Shown piece by piece: positions 1 to 9,398 of a stretch of DNA of 26,126 bases. The first letter of the stretch is position 1. Each line of letters opens with the position of its first letter. The DNA is from Acanthaster planci. Lineage: Eukaryota; Echinodermata; Asteroidea; Valvatida; Acanthasteridae. The stretch is from positions 95,773-121,898 of the forward strand of contig NW_019091468.1 of NCBI RefSeq assembly GCF_001949145.1, written 5' to 3'. The position numbers and the translations under genes were made by a program. The notes below the pieces were generated by a model that had not been told where the DNA came from, ran no database searches, and saw only the letters and a list, made by a program, of their open reading frames with translations.

Positions 1-262
1 CAGAATCAACGGTCAATTTAAACCTCATTTTGAAAGAGCACAATTTTTGATTATTAAGGTTAATTCTACAAATGTGTCAGTGCAAGGTGTATTCTTACAA
101 ACTACCCCTCCGAGATTTTGGAGAGAGGATTTCAGAACACCTTGTGCAAAAGATCAGCTTTTCTAGCAGTACAAGGTTCTACCATTGCTGGTATTTGAAC
201 ACTCTGCATAACTTCATTTGGAAAGTGACCTTGTGTGGCATTAGACCTTTATTATGACACTA

Positions 263-413
263 CTATGTCTTATTCCCTGTAGACCCATTGGCTATAGTGA
301 TACAACTTCATGTATGGATGAAAGAGACCAGACTATTTTCTCTTCCAGCCTGAGTTTGGTTACATTGCTTTGAATGGTAGAAAAGCAAGATGGCTGCCCA
401 GTGATAAAGGTCT
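263..413 (+). repeat. Dispersed repeat family R1, copy 1
   Basis: About 150 bp, from a ttccctgtagacccattgg-type start to the motif agaaaagcaagatggctgcc and a terminal aaaggtct. Two further copies in the same orientation lie at 2319-2473 and 23779-23931. No terminal inverted repeat or pol III box was recognised. Confidence 0.7.
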
Positions 414-475
414 TGCCATCTTCTAGCCCACACTTACGTACATTTTTCTGATGTATTAGTGCAGGCCACAGAGAT

Positions 476-900
476 ATACCCATTCAGTTGAAAATTGGCT
501 GTTCTCACTCCACACAGCCAGCTTGTTAACCAGCGCATACTAGTTAATATCCTTCGTTTTCCCTTGTGACCTTCCGCACAGCACCCCTAACAATTCCTAC
601 TTTCAGTCCACCCAATGGTAGTTCTTGCCAAAACTGTGCATTCACCTGACTGGCATTGATTGGAAATTGAGCGTCACTGCCGTCGTGCACGTACTCTTCA
701 TTCCCATTGTACCCATTCAGTTGAGAATTAGCTCACCCTACACTTTATGCTCGTTTATTTAAACCAGTGTTTGCTTGTCAATATCCTCCCCGTGCTCCTG
801 TGAGTTGCCGCCCTGTCACAGCAGCCTTTGACAATTCCTACTCTCAATCCACACATTGGCAGTTCTTGCCCAAACCGTTTGACTAGTCCATGTGCAAGTC
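476..900 (+). repeat. Diverged tandem duplication, period about 234 bp
   Basis: Unit 1 begins at about 476 and unit 2 at about 710. Both start tacccattcagttga; later shared pieces include acaattcctact, cagtcca/caatcca and agttcttgcc. Several small indels separate the copies, so it is old. Unit 2 runs up to the acceptor of SF3A1 exon A. Confidence 0.7.
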
Positions 901-927
901 TCACCTGCAGTTTTTGTTCCCTGCCAG

Positions 928-1087
928 GATTCGGACATGGAGGAGAGTGACGAGGAGGAAGAGGGCCGTCGAGTTCCGATGTCACCCCCGCCCCTCCCTG
1001 GTGCTGTGGGCTCCGACGCCTCGGCCTTACCCGCACCCCTGCCGCCGCTCGGCGAGGTGCAGATCAGGAAGAACTATGATCCTAAAG
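928..1087 (+). CDS. SF3A1: SF3A1 exon A: acidic linker, start of YDPK block
   Basis: The acceptor ctgccag precedes GAT at 928 and the donor gt lies at 1088. The exon encodes DSDMEESDEEEE, a Pro-rich stretch and IRKNYDPK. It ends in phase 1; the split codon is completed by the next exon as Ala. The first exon in the window; the preceding exon was not found in 1-927. Confidence 0.92.
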
Positions 1088-4000
1088 GTCCGTTTAAGTG
1101 GCCGTTCCCTCTGTTTGTTGGTTGGGCTGTCTGTCTGTACACGTATGTTGCCATCTTTGACCCTTGTTTGTCGGCCCATCCTTGGTCACTGTTTGCCGAC
1201 ATAGCAGTGTTTCTCCACCCACTAGTGCAGAATAATTAATTTTTCTTTTAGATCCTGAGCAAACTTTCTTCATTGAAAAATTTGTGACAAATTTTCACTT
1301 TCAAGCTTAGAAAATGATGTTCTCTCTTACAATATCTTCTTATTTTCTCCCTTCCTGGCCTGCAGCTCCGAAGCCCATCTCAGAGCTCGAGGAGAATTAC
1401 CTGATCTCCCCAATCACCGGGGAGAAGATTGCTGCCAGCAAGATGCAGGAACACATGCGTATTGGTGAGTACATCTTACGGCAGAGACTTCTGAATAGCC
1501 CCCTATTTTGTATGATTTAAAACCAAAGTTAGATCACATGATAGGCTCAGAATCCTTTCGCCATAGGGGCTGAAAAATTGCATTCAGTCCAACGGGTGTG
1601 TCCTCACTGGTGATCTCAATTAAGAACAGACTCTGTCTGAAGTGGCTGCAGCTACTGCCATTGACTCACATGCCGTTTCCAGCCACAGCCGTTGAATTCA
1701 GAGTACGGCTTTGCCTGCAAACAAAGGGGTTATGTTTCTGCTGCCAGTGTGGGGGATCCATTTTGCTCACCACGGTTTTGAAGCATCAGCATCCAGCAAT
1801 CTCCAAGACGGCTGCCTTATAACCCTCACAGGGCAGTCTGAATGGGAACATCTATAAGTGATCATTAGACACCAGCAGGTCTATGAAAATGGAGTGTCGT
1901 TAAATTTGCTAAGGGTGCATGGGACTCGCCAACCAGATCGCAGCGAACGTTGATATGGGGTGGTTGTTCAGTATTGCTCGCTCGCAAGTTGAACCAAATG
2001 CAAGTCCCACTTCAGATGTCGGGCTGAATTTTGTGTGATGCATGCAGAGTTTTAAGCTCCACCCTTTTCTGCTTTGTGTTCACTTAGGCTTGCTGGATCC
2101 CCGCTGGATCGAGCAGCGGGATCGCCAGAAGGAGAAGTCTGCCCAAGAGGAGGTGTACGCGCCAGGCCCGGCCATCGAGGAGAGCCTGAAGCTCCTGGCT
2201 GAGAGGCGTACCGACATCTTTGGAGAGGGCGATGTGGAGACACAGATCGGCAAAAAGGTTTGTGGGCTCTGTGGCGTCATTTAATTTGCCATTCCGCTTG
2301 ACGTGCCATTTGCTTCGACCATGTTTGTCTTGTTCCCTGTGGGCCTATTGGCAATAGTAAAACAACTTCACACACCAATAAAAGGGAACAGACTATTTCT
2401 TCTTCCAGCCTCGGTTTGGTTACATTGGTTTGAATGGTAGAAAAGCAAGATGGCTGCCCCACAGTGGAGGTCTATAGCTCCTCAGCAAAGACTACAGTTA
2501 GTACGAAGTAGAGGCTGGCATTTGCTTCCCAGAGCATCACGTGGCATTTCTTAATGCCAGTGTTCGACCGTTAAACTGATCTTGAGGATGTAGCTCAGTA
2601 TGGTCTCTGTGCTCCCCAAACCAATACCTCATGAGTGAAATCCAAAAGAACCGATGGGTCGTACTACAAGACTACACCGTATTTGCCTCAACCGCACAGC
2701 GCATGTAACATCGTGAACTAGCAAAGGTGGTAAAGCTCTCCATCAAATACTTGATTTCATCTGCATGACAAAATGATCAACAATGCTTCGTTTGCAGCTC
2801 GGAGAGGAAGAGGACACTAAAACCAAGCAGAAGGTCATATGGGATGGACACTCGGCCAGGTAAAGCGACCCTCCTTTAGCTTCTTTCCCCCCCTCCCCAC
2901 CTTCCTGGGGAACAAGGATATGGGCCCTGGCCCAAACTAGACCCCATGCACCCGCCCACCAATCCAACCACCCTTGATAGGAAAGAGCACCCAGTGATAC
3001 CCACTGTGACGGGTACACGCAAAGGGTGCCCAGCCGTACTCCCCCTTCCACACCTAGTGGGCACCCACCAAGGCGGCCTCGACCTTGAGGAGTCCACACC
3101 ATCCGTTGTGGAGTCCAAACACCTGTCAAGTGCTAGCTATTTTGGAAGGCCAAGACATTGTAGGGACTCAACAAAAGTCCCTCCTAACCCTGCCCAAAAT
3201 GTCGGTGATTCACAGTGCAGTGTGCCACCAAGAGGTTGTCATGGAGAGACCTTTTCTCAGTCCATTATGAGATAAAAAGCCAACAAACTCTCGTTCGCTA
3301 ACCGCGCTGAGCACGGGGAACCTCAATTTTCCCCAATGTTTGTTGAAAATTTGAAATTGCTTAGTGCGAATGGGTATGAGGTTGTCAAAGTGATGGCTTT
3401 GTGTGGCGTAGGGAACGACGTCTGCGGCAAACTCTTGGTGGCGCGCTGTATAGTGAATTACCCATATTCTGTAGCAAAGAAATCATCCCCATAACCCAGT
3501 GACAGCCCACCACCAGTTTCACCTGACTCTGAACTCCCCCAGAAGTCCCCCTTTGCAGAGTTCAATGAATAATAAGGGAGTTTGTTGTGTCGTGCCCTTA
3601 AATGTGCAGCATGGAGGCCACAGCTCGTAAAGCCCAGGCCAACATCACCATAGATGAGCAGATTGCAGCATTGCACAAGGCTCAGGGACTGGTGTAAGTA
3701 AACTCTAACCAAATCAGAGAATTGCAGAATAAACTTCAGCTCAGTACTCAACAATACCACTGCCTAAGTACTCAACAATACCACTGCCTCAGTACTCAAC
3801 AACTGCATTGCCTCAGTACTCAACAACACCATTCCCTCAGTACTCAACAATACCCTTCCCTTGGTACTCAACAACACCATTCCCTCAGTACTCAACAACA
3901 CCATTCCCTCAGTACTCAACAATACCATTGACTCAGTACTCAACAATATCACTGCCTAAGTACTCAACAACACCATTGTCTCAGTACTCAATACCATTGC

Positions 4001-6863
4001 CTCAGTACTCAACAACAGCATTATCTCAGTACTCGACACCATTGCCTCAGTACTCAACACCATTGCCTTAGTTCACTATCTTTATCTGAAAAAGTATGAA
4101 AGGCTTCACACCCTTGTTGATGAACAGTTTTAATATATGGGTACAAGGCTCAGGTAGCTAAACAACACGTTTGGAGTGTCGCAGAGAAATACCGAGAATG
4201 CTTTGCCTTGATGATTCTTTACAATCTGCCTAGAGCAGAAGCACTCCCTCATCGGTTGAAAAGAGGCACGTTGGTCGGGAGTGTTGAATTTGGTGGTAGC
4301 GATGCAACAGTCCAACTGCCTACCTAGTATTACCACGTGAAGGGTTTTTTTATTTTCATAGTTTACTTAAAATACCACCACTGGTTGCAGTATACTCCCT
4401 TGACTTTCCTGTGGTTGCAGGGCAGAGATCAGAAATTGACTTTGTGAAACAACTCAGGATTCTTGTAATGATGAATTCTCAATTCCTGGGTGGAAATCTT
4501 GAAGAAAAAAGCTTTTTTTTTTTGAAGCCAAAACTTTGAAAAAACTGTGAGGTGACTCCTGTGGTACGTACATGCTTGGAATTGCATCCATGTCTTTGAA
4601 TATGCATATTTATGTATCTGGACGCCAATTCCAATGGTCGCATTTTACATGAATTTTCATTTTTTCCACACCAATTTTTCTTGCTCAAAATGGCCATGTT
4701 TTGTCCTTCTCTTTTGTTCCTTTTAGCCCAGACAAGGAAAAGGAGAAGATTGGTCCCCAGCCAGTCACCAAAGCTGCCACGCCCATCCCCCCACCCCCCT
4801 CCCCCCCCCAGCCCAAGCCCGCCCCGACGGCAGCCGCCCCCATGCCGGAGCCCAAGGCGGCCCCGCCCATGCCCTTCCCGCCCCGCATGCCCATCCAGCA
4901 GCAACAACCGGCGCCCCCGCCCCCGCAGCAGCCACCGGCCGTGGCCATGATGCCCATGCCCCCACGGCCCCCGATGCCCCCACGCATGCCCATGGGTATG
5001 CCCAGGATGGGCGGTGGGCTCTTGCCGGGACCCCCACTGCGCTTCATGAACCAAGGTATTAGGAACTTTTCATTTCAAGATCTTTCCCAAGAAAGAGGCA
5101 TTTGAATACTTTTGCCTTGATCGAGCAGAAGCACCCCCTCATCGGTTGAAAAGAGGCACGTTGGTCAGGAGTGTTCAATTTGTTGGTAGCGATGCGACCG
5201 TGATGCATGCCTTTCCTAGACATCTGTGAACCAGCAAAGTTCAGTTCCAACCAAAGGTGCCTCAGTTGCTAAGAAAATAGCACCTTCTCTTGGTCCATAG
5301 ACAGGGATTTTGAGATCGCCCGAATCCACACACCTCTCTCACTATTCTTCACATTCACCTCAATACTTTAACAAGGCATACATGTACTAAATGCCATACT
5401 GAGTAGTTATGCAAAGAACGTGTGTTAGGATCAGATTTTAATGCCATCAACTTTATATTAATCAGCTGTGGATGGTACAGGGCTTGTGTACACCAGAACA
5501 TGCTGACTTACTCCCTGTGAAGCTGTGACAGAAAATTTTTCCACCTTTACACATCCTTTTGCTTGAACTGGTTAACAGGTAGTTGACATTATTGGCTTTG
5601 TGGGTCTACTATGGCCTGCCATGGACAAGCCTCTTTAAATGAGAATTTTTAGCAACTTTTGTGGTGGCTTTCTGAAAGACCTACATGTATACATGTATGT
5701 AAAATGGTTCATGGTGTTAATCACTGGGGCTTGTCATTTCCGACCAGGTCCGAGAATGGGTGGTCAGCCCATGCCGATGGGCGGTCAGCACATGGGGGCT
5801 ATGAGGATGCCCGGAGGGCCGCCCATGCCACCGGGCCCGCCCCCAGGCGTGGATGAACCGCCCACCAAGAAGCAGAAGACGGAGGAGAGCCTTATACCCG
5901 AGGATCAGTTCTTGGCCAGAAACAAGGTCAGTGGGTACTTTTTTCAGACAAATTTGCAAAATGTTAGAGGTTTCGTAAGAATACAGAGAAAGTTTGAGAT
6001 TTCTGTGTGATCGACTTGCGATTGGTCTTTTAATGGGCTTAATGATTTTCCTTGTGATTTTCGTGGCTTGAAACAAATGGACTTGTGGTATGACTTGTAA
6101 TTTGTCTTCGACGTCTTCCATTCAATGACGCATTTTGGGCTTTGACTGGTGCTGTTTCAGGGTCCGGTCACCTTCAAGGTCATGGTGCCTCCGATGCCGG
6201 ATAAGCCCGAGTGGAAGTGCAACGGTCAGGCCCTGCAGATGACCCTTCCCCTCACCGACACCATCTCGGTCGTCAAAGCCAAGATCTTCGAGGAGACCAG
6301 CATGCCGGCCGGCAAGCAGAAATTGCAGTTCGAGGTAGGTTTCTCCAACTCTGGGCCCCTGACTCTTCTCCACTATATTGTGGCCAGTATTTGGCTTGAA
6401 GTGGCACCGTATAACTGTTGTTGAAGTCCGAAACCTGTACAGTTTAACAAGATCCAACAGGTCAACTATTTCAAAGGCCAAACAACATTGGAGTCGCAGC
6501 CTGCCAGCCATGACGGTGTCCAAGATATTACAGGAGTGCTCAGAAGTCATCGATATATTCCAAGGAGCCGTCTATGACTGTGGAAATTGGAAAACACAGA
6601 GAACAGCTCAGCCAACCTTTTCGATATAAAACATGCTTTCGTTTAAAACCAATCTTTTACAATCCCCAACCTAATACCCTATGCCATGAATCATTCCACG
6701 TATCAAAATCAAGGATATATACTACTCAGCATCAATATCTTTTGGGTGTTTTTATGTACAGGGCTTGTTTGTGAAGGATTCCAATTCGTTGGCTTTCTAC
6801 AACTTCAGCAACGGTTGCACCCTACAGCTTGGCCTCAAGGAGAGAGGAGGTCGCAAGCGCTGA
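928..6863 (+). CDS. SF3A1: Splicing factor 3A subunit 1, C-terminal 452 residues (5' part outside window)
   Basis: SF3A1 is a subunit of the SF3a complex of the U2 snRNP in the nucleus. It helps stabilise U2 at the intron branch site. Nine exons join in frame with GT-AG borders: 928-1087, 1366-1464, 2088-2257, 2798-2859, 3610-3693, 4727-5055, 5748-5926, 6161-6334 and 6762-6863 (TGA). Seen in order: an acidic stretch; IRKNYDPK; the block SPITGEKI-ASKMQEHMRIG-LLDPRW-EQRDR; YAPG and ERRTDIFG; WDGHS and QANIT; a Pro/Met-rich linker of about 170 residues; TKKQKTEESLIPE; then a ubiquitin-like domain (about residues 362-452 of this fragment) containing MPAGKQKLQ and ending GLKERGGRKR. These blocks match the SF3A1 family along the whole length, whose members are about 790 aa. 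The N-terminal SURP domains are not in the window, so no start codon is assigned. No frameshift or stop was seen. Confidence 0.97.
1366..1464 (+). CDS. SF3A1: SF3A1 exon B: SPITGEKI / ASKMQEHMRI block
   Basis: Acceptor cctgcag, donor GTGAGT at 1465. The exon encodes the strongly conserved block from PKPISELEEN to KMQEHMRI, and its phase-1 end joins exon C to give Gly-Leu-Leu-Asp-Pro-Arg-Trp. Confidence 0.95.
1465..2087 (+). other. SF3A1 intron, no other feature seen
   Basis: Unique-looking intronic sequence between exons B and C; no repeat, RNA or additional exon was recognised. Confidence 0.6.
2088..2257 (+). CDS. SF3A1: SF3A1 exon C: LLDPRWIEQRDR to IGKK
   Basis: Acceptor cacttag, donor gtttgt at 2258. 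It encodes LLDPRWIEQRDRQ, VYAPGPAIEESLKLLAERR and TDIFGEGDVE, and ends in phase 0 after IGKK. Confidence 0.95.
2258..2797 (+). other. SF3A1 intron containing an R1 repeat copy
   Basis: Besides the R1 copy at 2319-2473, nothing recognisable is present. Confidence 0.6.
2319..2473 (+). repeat. Dispersed repeat family R1, copy 2
   Basis: Matches copy 1 and copy 3 over about 150 bp, including the shared segments gggaacagactattt, ttccagcctc, gtttggttacattg and tgaatggtagaaaagcaag. It begins shortly after the exon C donor. Confidence 0.75.
2798..2859 (+). CDS. SF3A1: SF3A1 exon D: small exon with VIWDGHSA
   Basis: A 62-nt exon with acceptor tttgcag and donor GTAAAG. It encodes LGEEEDTKTKQKVIWDGHSA and ends in phase 2; its last two bases AG join C of exon E to give Ser. 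It is too short to show as an independent ORF and was found by homology to the WDGHS block. Confidence 0.92.
2860..3609 (+). other. SF3A1 intron, no other feature seen
   Basis: The 750-bp intron between exons D and E. The first 400 bases are C-rich on the plus strand. No repeat or extra exon was recognised. Confidence 0.55.
3610..3693 (+). CDS. SF3A1: SF3A1 exon E: QANITIDEQIAALHKAQGLV
   Basis: An 84-nt exon with acceptor atgtgcag and donor GTAAGT at 3694. It encodes MEATARK followed by AQANITIDEQIAALHKAQGL, ending in phase 2 so that Val is completed by exon F. Also found by homology, not by ORF length. Confidence 0.93.
3737..4071 (+). repeat. 24-bp minisatellite (about 14 units) in SF3A1 intron
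   Basis: Units follow the pattern ctcagtactcaacaacaccat plus three bases, 24 bp each at the 5' end (3737, 3761, 3785, 3809, ...). Some units toward the 3' end have lost 3 bases (21 bp). Because unit lengths are multiples of three, reading frames stay open on both strands, but this lies inside the intron between exons E and F. Each unit contains CTCAAC followed about 18 nt later by a pyrimidine-rich CAG. Confidence 0.95.
4072..4726 (+). other. Rest of SF3A1 intron E-F
   Basis: Holds one copy of direct repeat family R2 (4233-4305), then AT-rich sequence and a T-rich tract leading into the exon F acceptor. Confidence 0.6.
4233..4305 (+). repeat. Repeat family R2, copy upstream of SF3A1 exon F
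   Basis: The core reads gagcagaagcac...gcgatgc over 73 bp. It is nearly identical to 5123-5195, in the same orientation on the other side of exon F. A more diverged copy lies on the minus strand at about 24700-24775. Confidence 0.8.
4727..5055 (+). CDS. SF3A1: SF3A1 exon F: Pro/Met-rich low-complexity linker
   Basis: Acceptor ttttag, donor gtatta at 5056. The exon starts PDKEKEKIGPQ, a recognisable SF3A1 block, then becomes almost entirely Pro with Ala, Gln and Met (for example MPMPPRPPMPPRMPMGMPRM). It is very C-rich, which opens long spurious ORFs on the opposite strand. The 329-nt length is not a multiple of three, so skipping it would shift the frame. Confidence 0.95.
5056..5747 (+). other. 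SF3A1 intron F-G
   Basis: Apart from the R2 copy, there is no recognisable feature; a short tacatgtatacatgta motif occurs near 5681-5700. Confidence 0.6.
5123..5195 (+). repeat. Repeat family R2, copy downstream of SF3A1 exon F
   Basis: The 73-bp core differs from the copy at 4233-4305 at only a few positions by eye; shared similarity includes atcggttgaaaagaggcacg. Both copies are preceded by ttgccttga, but the upstream copy has about 20 extra bases between that motif and the core. Confidence 0.8.
5748..5926 (+). CDS. SF3A1: SF3A1 exon G: end of linker, nuclear-localisation-like KKQK, EESLIPEDQFL
   Basis: Acceptor cgaccag, donor GTCAGT at 5927. It encodes repeated MGGQPMPMGGQHMG-type sequence, a GPPPGVDEPPTKKQKTEESL segment and LIPEDQFLARNK. 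The TKKQKTE segment corresponds to the conserved basic stretch before the ubiquitin-like domain. Confidence 0.95.
6161..6334 (+). CDS. SF3A1: SF3A1 exon H: most of the ubiquitin-like domain
   Basis: Acceptor tgtttcag, donor GTAGGT at 6335; exactly 58 codons in phase 0. It encodes GPVTFKVMVPPMPDKPEW, then TLPLTDTISVVKAKI and SMPAGKQKLQFE, the core strands and helix of the C-terminal UBL fold, which in this family contacts U1 stem-loop 4. Confidence 0.96.
6335..6761 (+). other. SF3A1 last intron, no other feature seen
   Basis: Unique-looking sequence between the two ubiquitin-like-domain exons; no repeat or alternative exon was recognised. Confidence 0.55.
6762..6863 (+). CDS. SF3A1: SF3A1 exon I: C-terminus and stop
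   Basis: Acceptor tgtacag, stop TGA at 6861-6863. It encodes GLFVKDSNSLAFYNFSNG, then GLKERGGRKR, the usual basic tail of SF3A1. Confidence 0.95.
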   Translation, partial: GLFVKDSNSLAFYNFSNGCTLQLGLKERGGRKR

Positions 6864-6910
6864 GCACCGGTTGCAGGCATGACAGACGCATTAGTTACCA
6901 CTGGTTACCA

Positions 6911-6916
6911 ATTAAA
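6911..6916 (+). terminator. Candidate SF3A1 polyadenylation signal ATTAAA
   Basis: ATTAAA lies 48 nt after the SF3A1 stop and is followed by a U/GU-rich stretch (6921-6955). This would be a short 3' UTR. A canonical AATAAA at 8197-8202 is an alternative distal site. Confidence 0.35.
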
Positions 6917-7297
6917 ACTGGTTTCAACCTTTCTGTACGTGTACCCTTTTAGTGACCTCAGAGACCAGAAGTGGGTAGAACTGAGAGAAAAACATCTGGG
7001 CCACGGATGGCTAGCATTTGTTAAAAATTCAAAGATTTTTGAAAACTAGTCATGCCATTCAGGCATACAGGACTTTGATTAGGCCCAAGTTGGTAAAAAA
7101 AAAATTGTTTTCCACCAACCTGTTTGTATATTTGACCAAAACTTCTCAAAATTTACCTCCTGTGAGAAATGACCTGGGTAGACAAAGGTACAGCATCTGT
7201 GAACCTTAAATTCTGGCTTGTAGGTGTATGAAGAAAGCATTCTTGATGCTACACTTTGTGAAACTAACCGATGAAGATTCAGAAAGTTACTCCAAGA

Positions 7298-7727
7298 AAT
7301 AGAGGGATTTCACATCAGCGCTGTCTGCGCATATCTGCATCAAAACCGAGGCTCTCTGTGTTTAACTTTGTCGCCGCGGAGTCGACACAGTACATGGAGT
7401 ATCCGGTTCGTAAGTGTGACGCCACTTCAGTTTAAACCACGCCCACTGCACAAAATACACGACCACCGCAGGTACGTTAGTTCGCGGTCAATTGTCGTTA
7501 TTTTTTCTTTTGATTTTACGTGTCGAGTCATCCTGAAAGACTCTTTTCACAAAAATTTGCCGCCTGAAAAGTCTGAATTTAACATACCTTTATGTATTTT
7601 GTGTCTTGACTCCTTACTTTCAATGGTCTGATCGTATTAAGAATTGAAGCTGGCACATACAGCCTCATTTTCAAACGCGGAAGTGCGCAGATCGATGCTA
7701 AAAGCGTCGTATTGAGATCCCTCTATT
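7298..7727. mobile_element. MITE-like element with TA-flanked terminal inverted repeats
   Basis: The left end aatagagggatttca and the right end tgagatccctctatt are inverse complements with one mismatch. Taking GAGGGAT/ATCCCTC as the true termini leaves TA on both sides, as in Tc1/mariner-type insertions. The interior (430 bp) has no transposase-like ORF, so it would be non-autonomous. Class assignment is inference. Confidence 0.55.
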
Positions 7728-9055
7728 ATGCTTCGGTTGTACCAGTACCAACATAACACTTGAGTTGAACTTTATGTATTTTCCAAAATCCTGACTTTGT
7801 TGACTGCTATGATTTAAACTCAAGTCTAGTTAACTTTTGTGTCCTGTTTATCCTCTTTTGTAGTGAATCCGTGTAAAAATCAGTTAAGATAGCAAGGTTT
7901 TGGGGGATATGGAGAGGCATATTGTACATAAACATGCACGCATTTAAGCTTTAGTGGGATTTTTATTCCAAATTACAAACTCCCAATCAACATGATTTTA
8001 CTTTTTTTTTGGGGGGGGGCGGTTTAGGACTTGATGCCTCAGCCTTGTTAAAGTGTAACAAAAATAATTACCGGTTGGGTAGATTCTTTGCTTTAGTGGT
8101 AAGAGGATAAAGGACTTTTCAGGCTCAGGCTGAGCTGTAAGACTTGTGTGACAGGTGTCTTGTACACATAAAGTTTGACAGGCATCATACCACACCAATA
8201 AATTTGTCACAGATGAACAAGGTAAGAACATGTCATGCTTTTCTTCTTGATGGAGTTCAGGTTAGACATGTAGATAAGATGTGGAGGGAGGAAAGCAGCC
8301 GATCCCCTAAATCAGTAAAAGTGGAGGCATTTTTTGGTGAAAATTGCAGACATTTCGGGGTTTTTTTTCATGTCAGTGTGTCAAAGTGCTTGCTCCCATT
8401 TCACTATTACAGCATAATCAAAAAGGAATTTTTTTGGTAAAATTTATTAGTTTGTTTGAATTAAAAGAAAATGTACAATCAAGTTTTAATTTACAAACTT
8501 AATATTGAACATGATTTTGGCAAATTCTAGAATTGAGTCCAAATTTCAAGTTACAGATCTGAAAATTTGACAACTGATGCTTCGAATTCCAAACACCCAG
8601 TTTCAGTAGGTCAGTTCAATGCAAATCATGGTTAAGTGAATGATTTTGTAATCAGGCAACTTCAAACTCCAGGTTTTTGCGAGAGCAAACTTTGATGGGT
8701 GGTAGCACAAACCAGATAATCCCAAATCTGGTTTCAGAATTTCAAGAAAAATATCGGCTTCTCCAGTTTCTGTCTCCAATATCAAGAATTCCACCAGTCT
8801 TTCTGGAAGCCAGTCCATACCCACTGTGATTGGTGCAGTCAAATTGAGAACTATTCATAGCAAACATTTAATTGGATAGTTATTTTCTAAATTGAAAGTA
8901 TTCCCCGCAGAAGTATCTTTTTCTCCCGCCTCTTTTTGGAAGTTCGGCCTCAAAAATCAAAGTCAAAACAAAAACCCAAACAAGGTATTCAAGTCCCATC
9001 ACCTATTATTCAAAATGTCTGATCAGTGATTGGACCAGACATTGTTTCACTGATG

Positions 9056-9061
9056 TTTATT
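9056..9061 (-). terminator. Candidate ISOC polyadenylation signal AATAAA
   Basis: tttatt on the plus strand reads AATAAA on the minus strand, 175 nt past the ISOC stop codon. Confidence 0.4.
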
Positions 9062-9235
9062 CAAAACATCTGGACGTTATGTGCAGAAGGAAGCAGAGGA
9101 TGTGAACTGTCAGTCTTGAGTCTGAATACAACCTTTTCTGTGAGCTCCGGAGAAAATTGGACCAAGGGTCAATGTGTGTACCAGAACGGGCGGTCACATG
9201 CGAGAGCCTCGTCTCAGCTCTGCTTTTCTTGCGAG

Positions 9236-9398
9236 CTAGATCTTGCTGAGGAGGCCACTTTCCGGAGCGGACGTCTGGATGAGTTTCTGGACCTCCTTGA
9301 AGCAGGGATGGTCACTTCCCTTGAGGAGTTGTAGCAGCATGGCCTCGCTGGTGGTGATGAAGGCACCGCTCTGCCGCATCCTCTCAAAGGCATACAGC
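9236..9398 (-). CDS. ISOC2: ISOC exon 3: C-terminus and stop
   Basis: Acceptor gctgcag; the first base completes Arg, then [20 protein letters not shown] to SGLLSKI and TAG at 9238-9236. Confidence 0.93.

Larger units (their letters stand above)
1..927 (+). other. SF3A1 intron (partial): dispersed repeat and 234-bp duplication, no exon seen
   Basis: No SF3A1-like coding segment with splice borders was found here. The stretch holds one copy of a dispersed repeat (263-413) and a diverged tandem duplication (about 476-900). Confidence 0.6.
6864..9235. other. Intergenic region between convergent SF3A1 and ISOC genes
   Basis: No convincing coding segment. It contains the probable 3' UTRs of both genes, a MITE-like inverted-repeat element (7298-7727) and a T9-10/G9 homopolymer junction near 8001-8020. 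Most of the rest is AT-rich sequence without recognised structure. Confidence 0.6.

Noticed and set aside
755-1036. 93-codon minus-strand ORF over SF3A1 exon A
   Set aside because: It is the antisense of the acidic/proline coding exon, with no family resemblance.
3722-4071. Open reading frames on both strands encoding octapeptide repeats (STQQYHCL type)
   Set aside because: They come from the 24-bp minisatellite, whose unit length is a multiple of three. The region lies within the intron joining SF3A1 exons E and F, whose phases match exactly.
4479-5054. Minus-strand ORFs of 90-191 codons rich in Gly, Arg and His or Ala and Trp
   Set aside because: They are antisense shadows of the C-rich, proline-coding SF3A1 exon F.
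7981-8025. T-run followed by a G-run as a possible G-quadruplex or poly(A)-tail scar
   Set aside because: It is a single homopolymer junction with no four-tract G pattern and no flanking retrocopy; it is treated as simple sequence.
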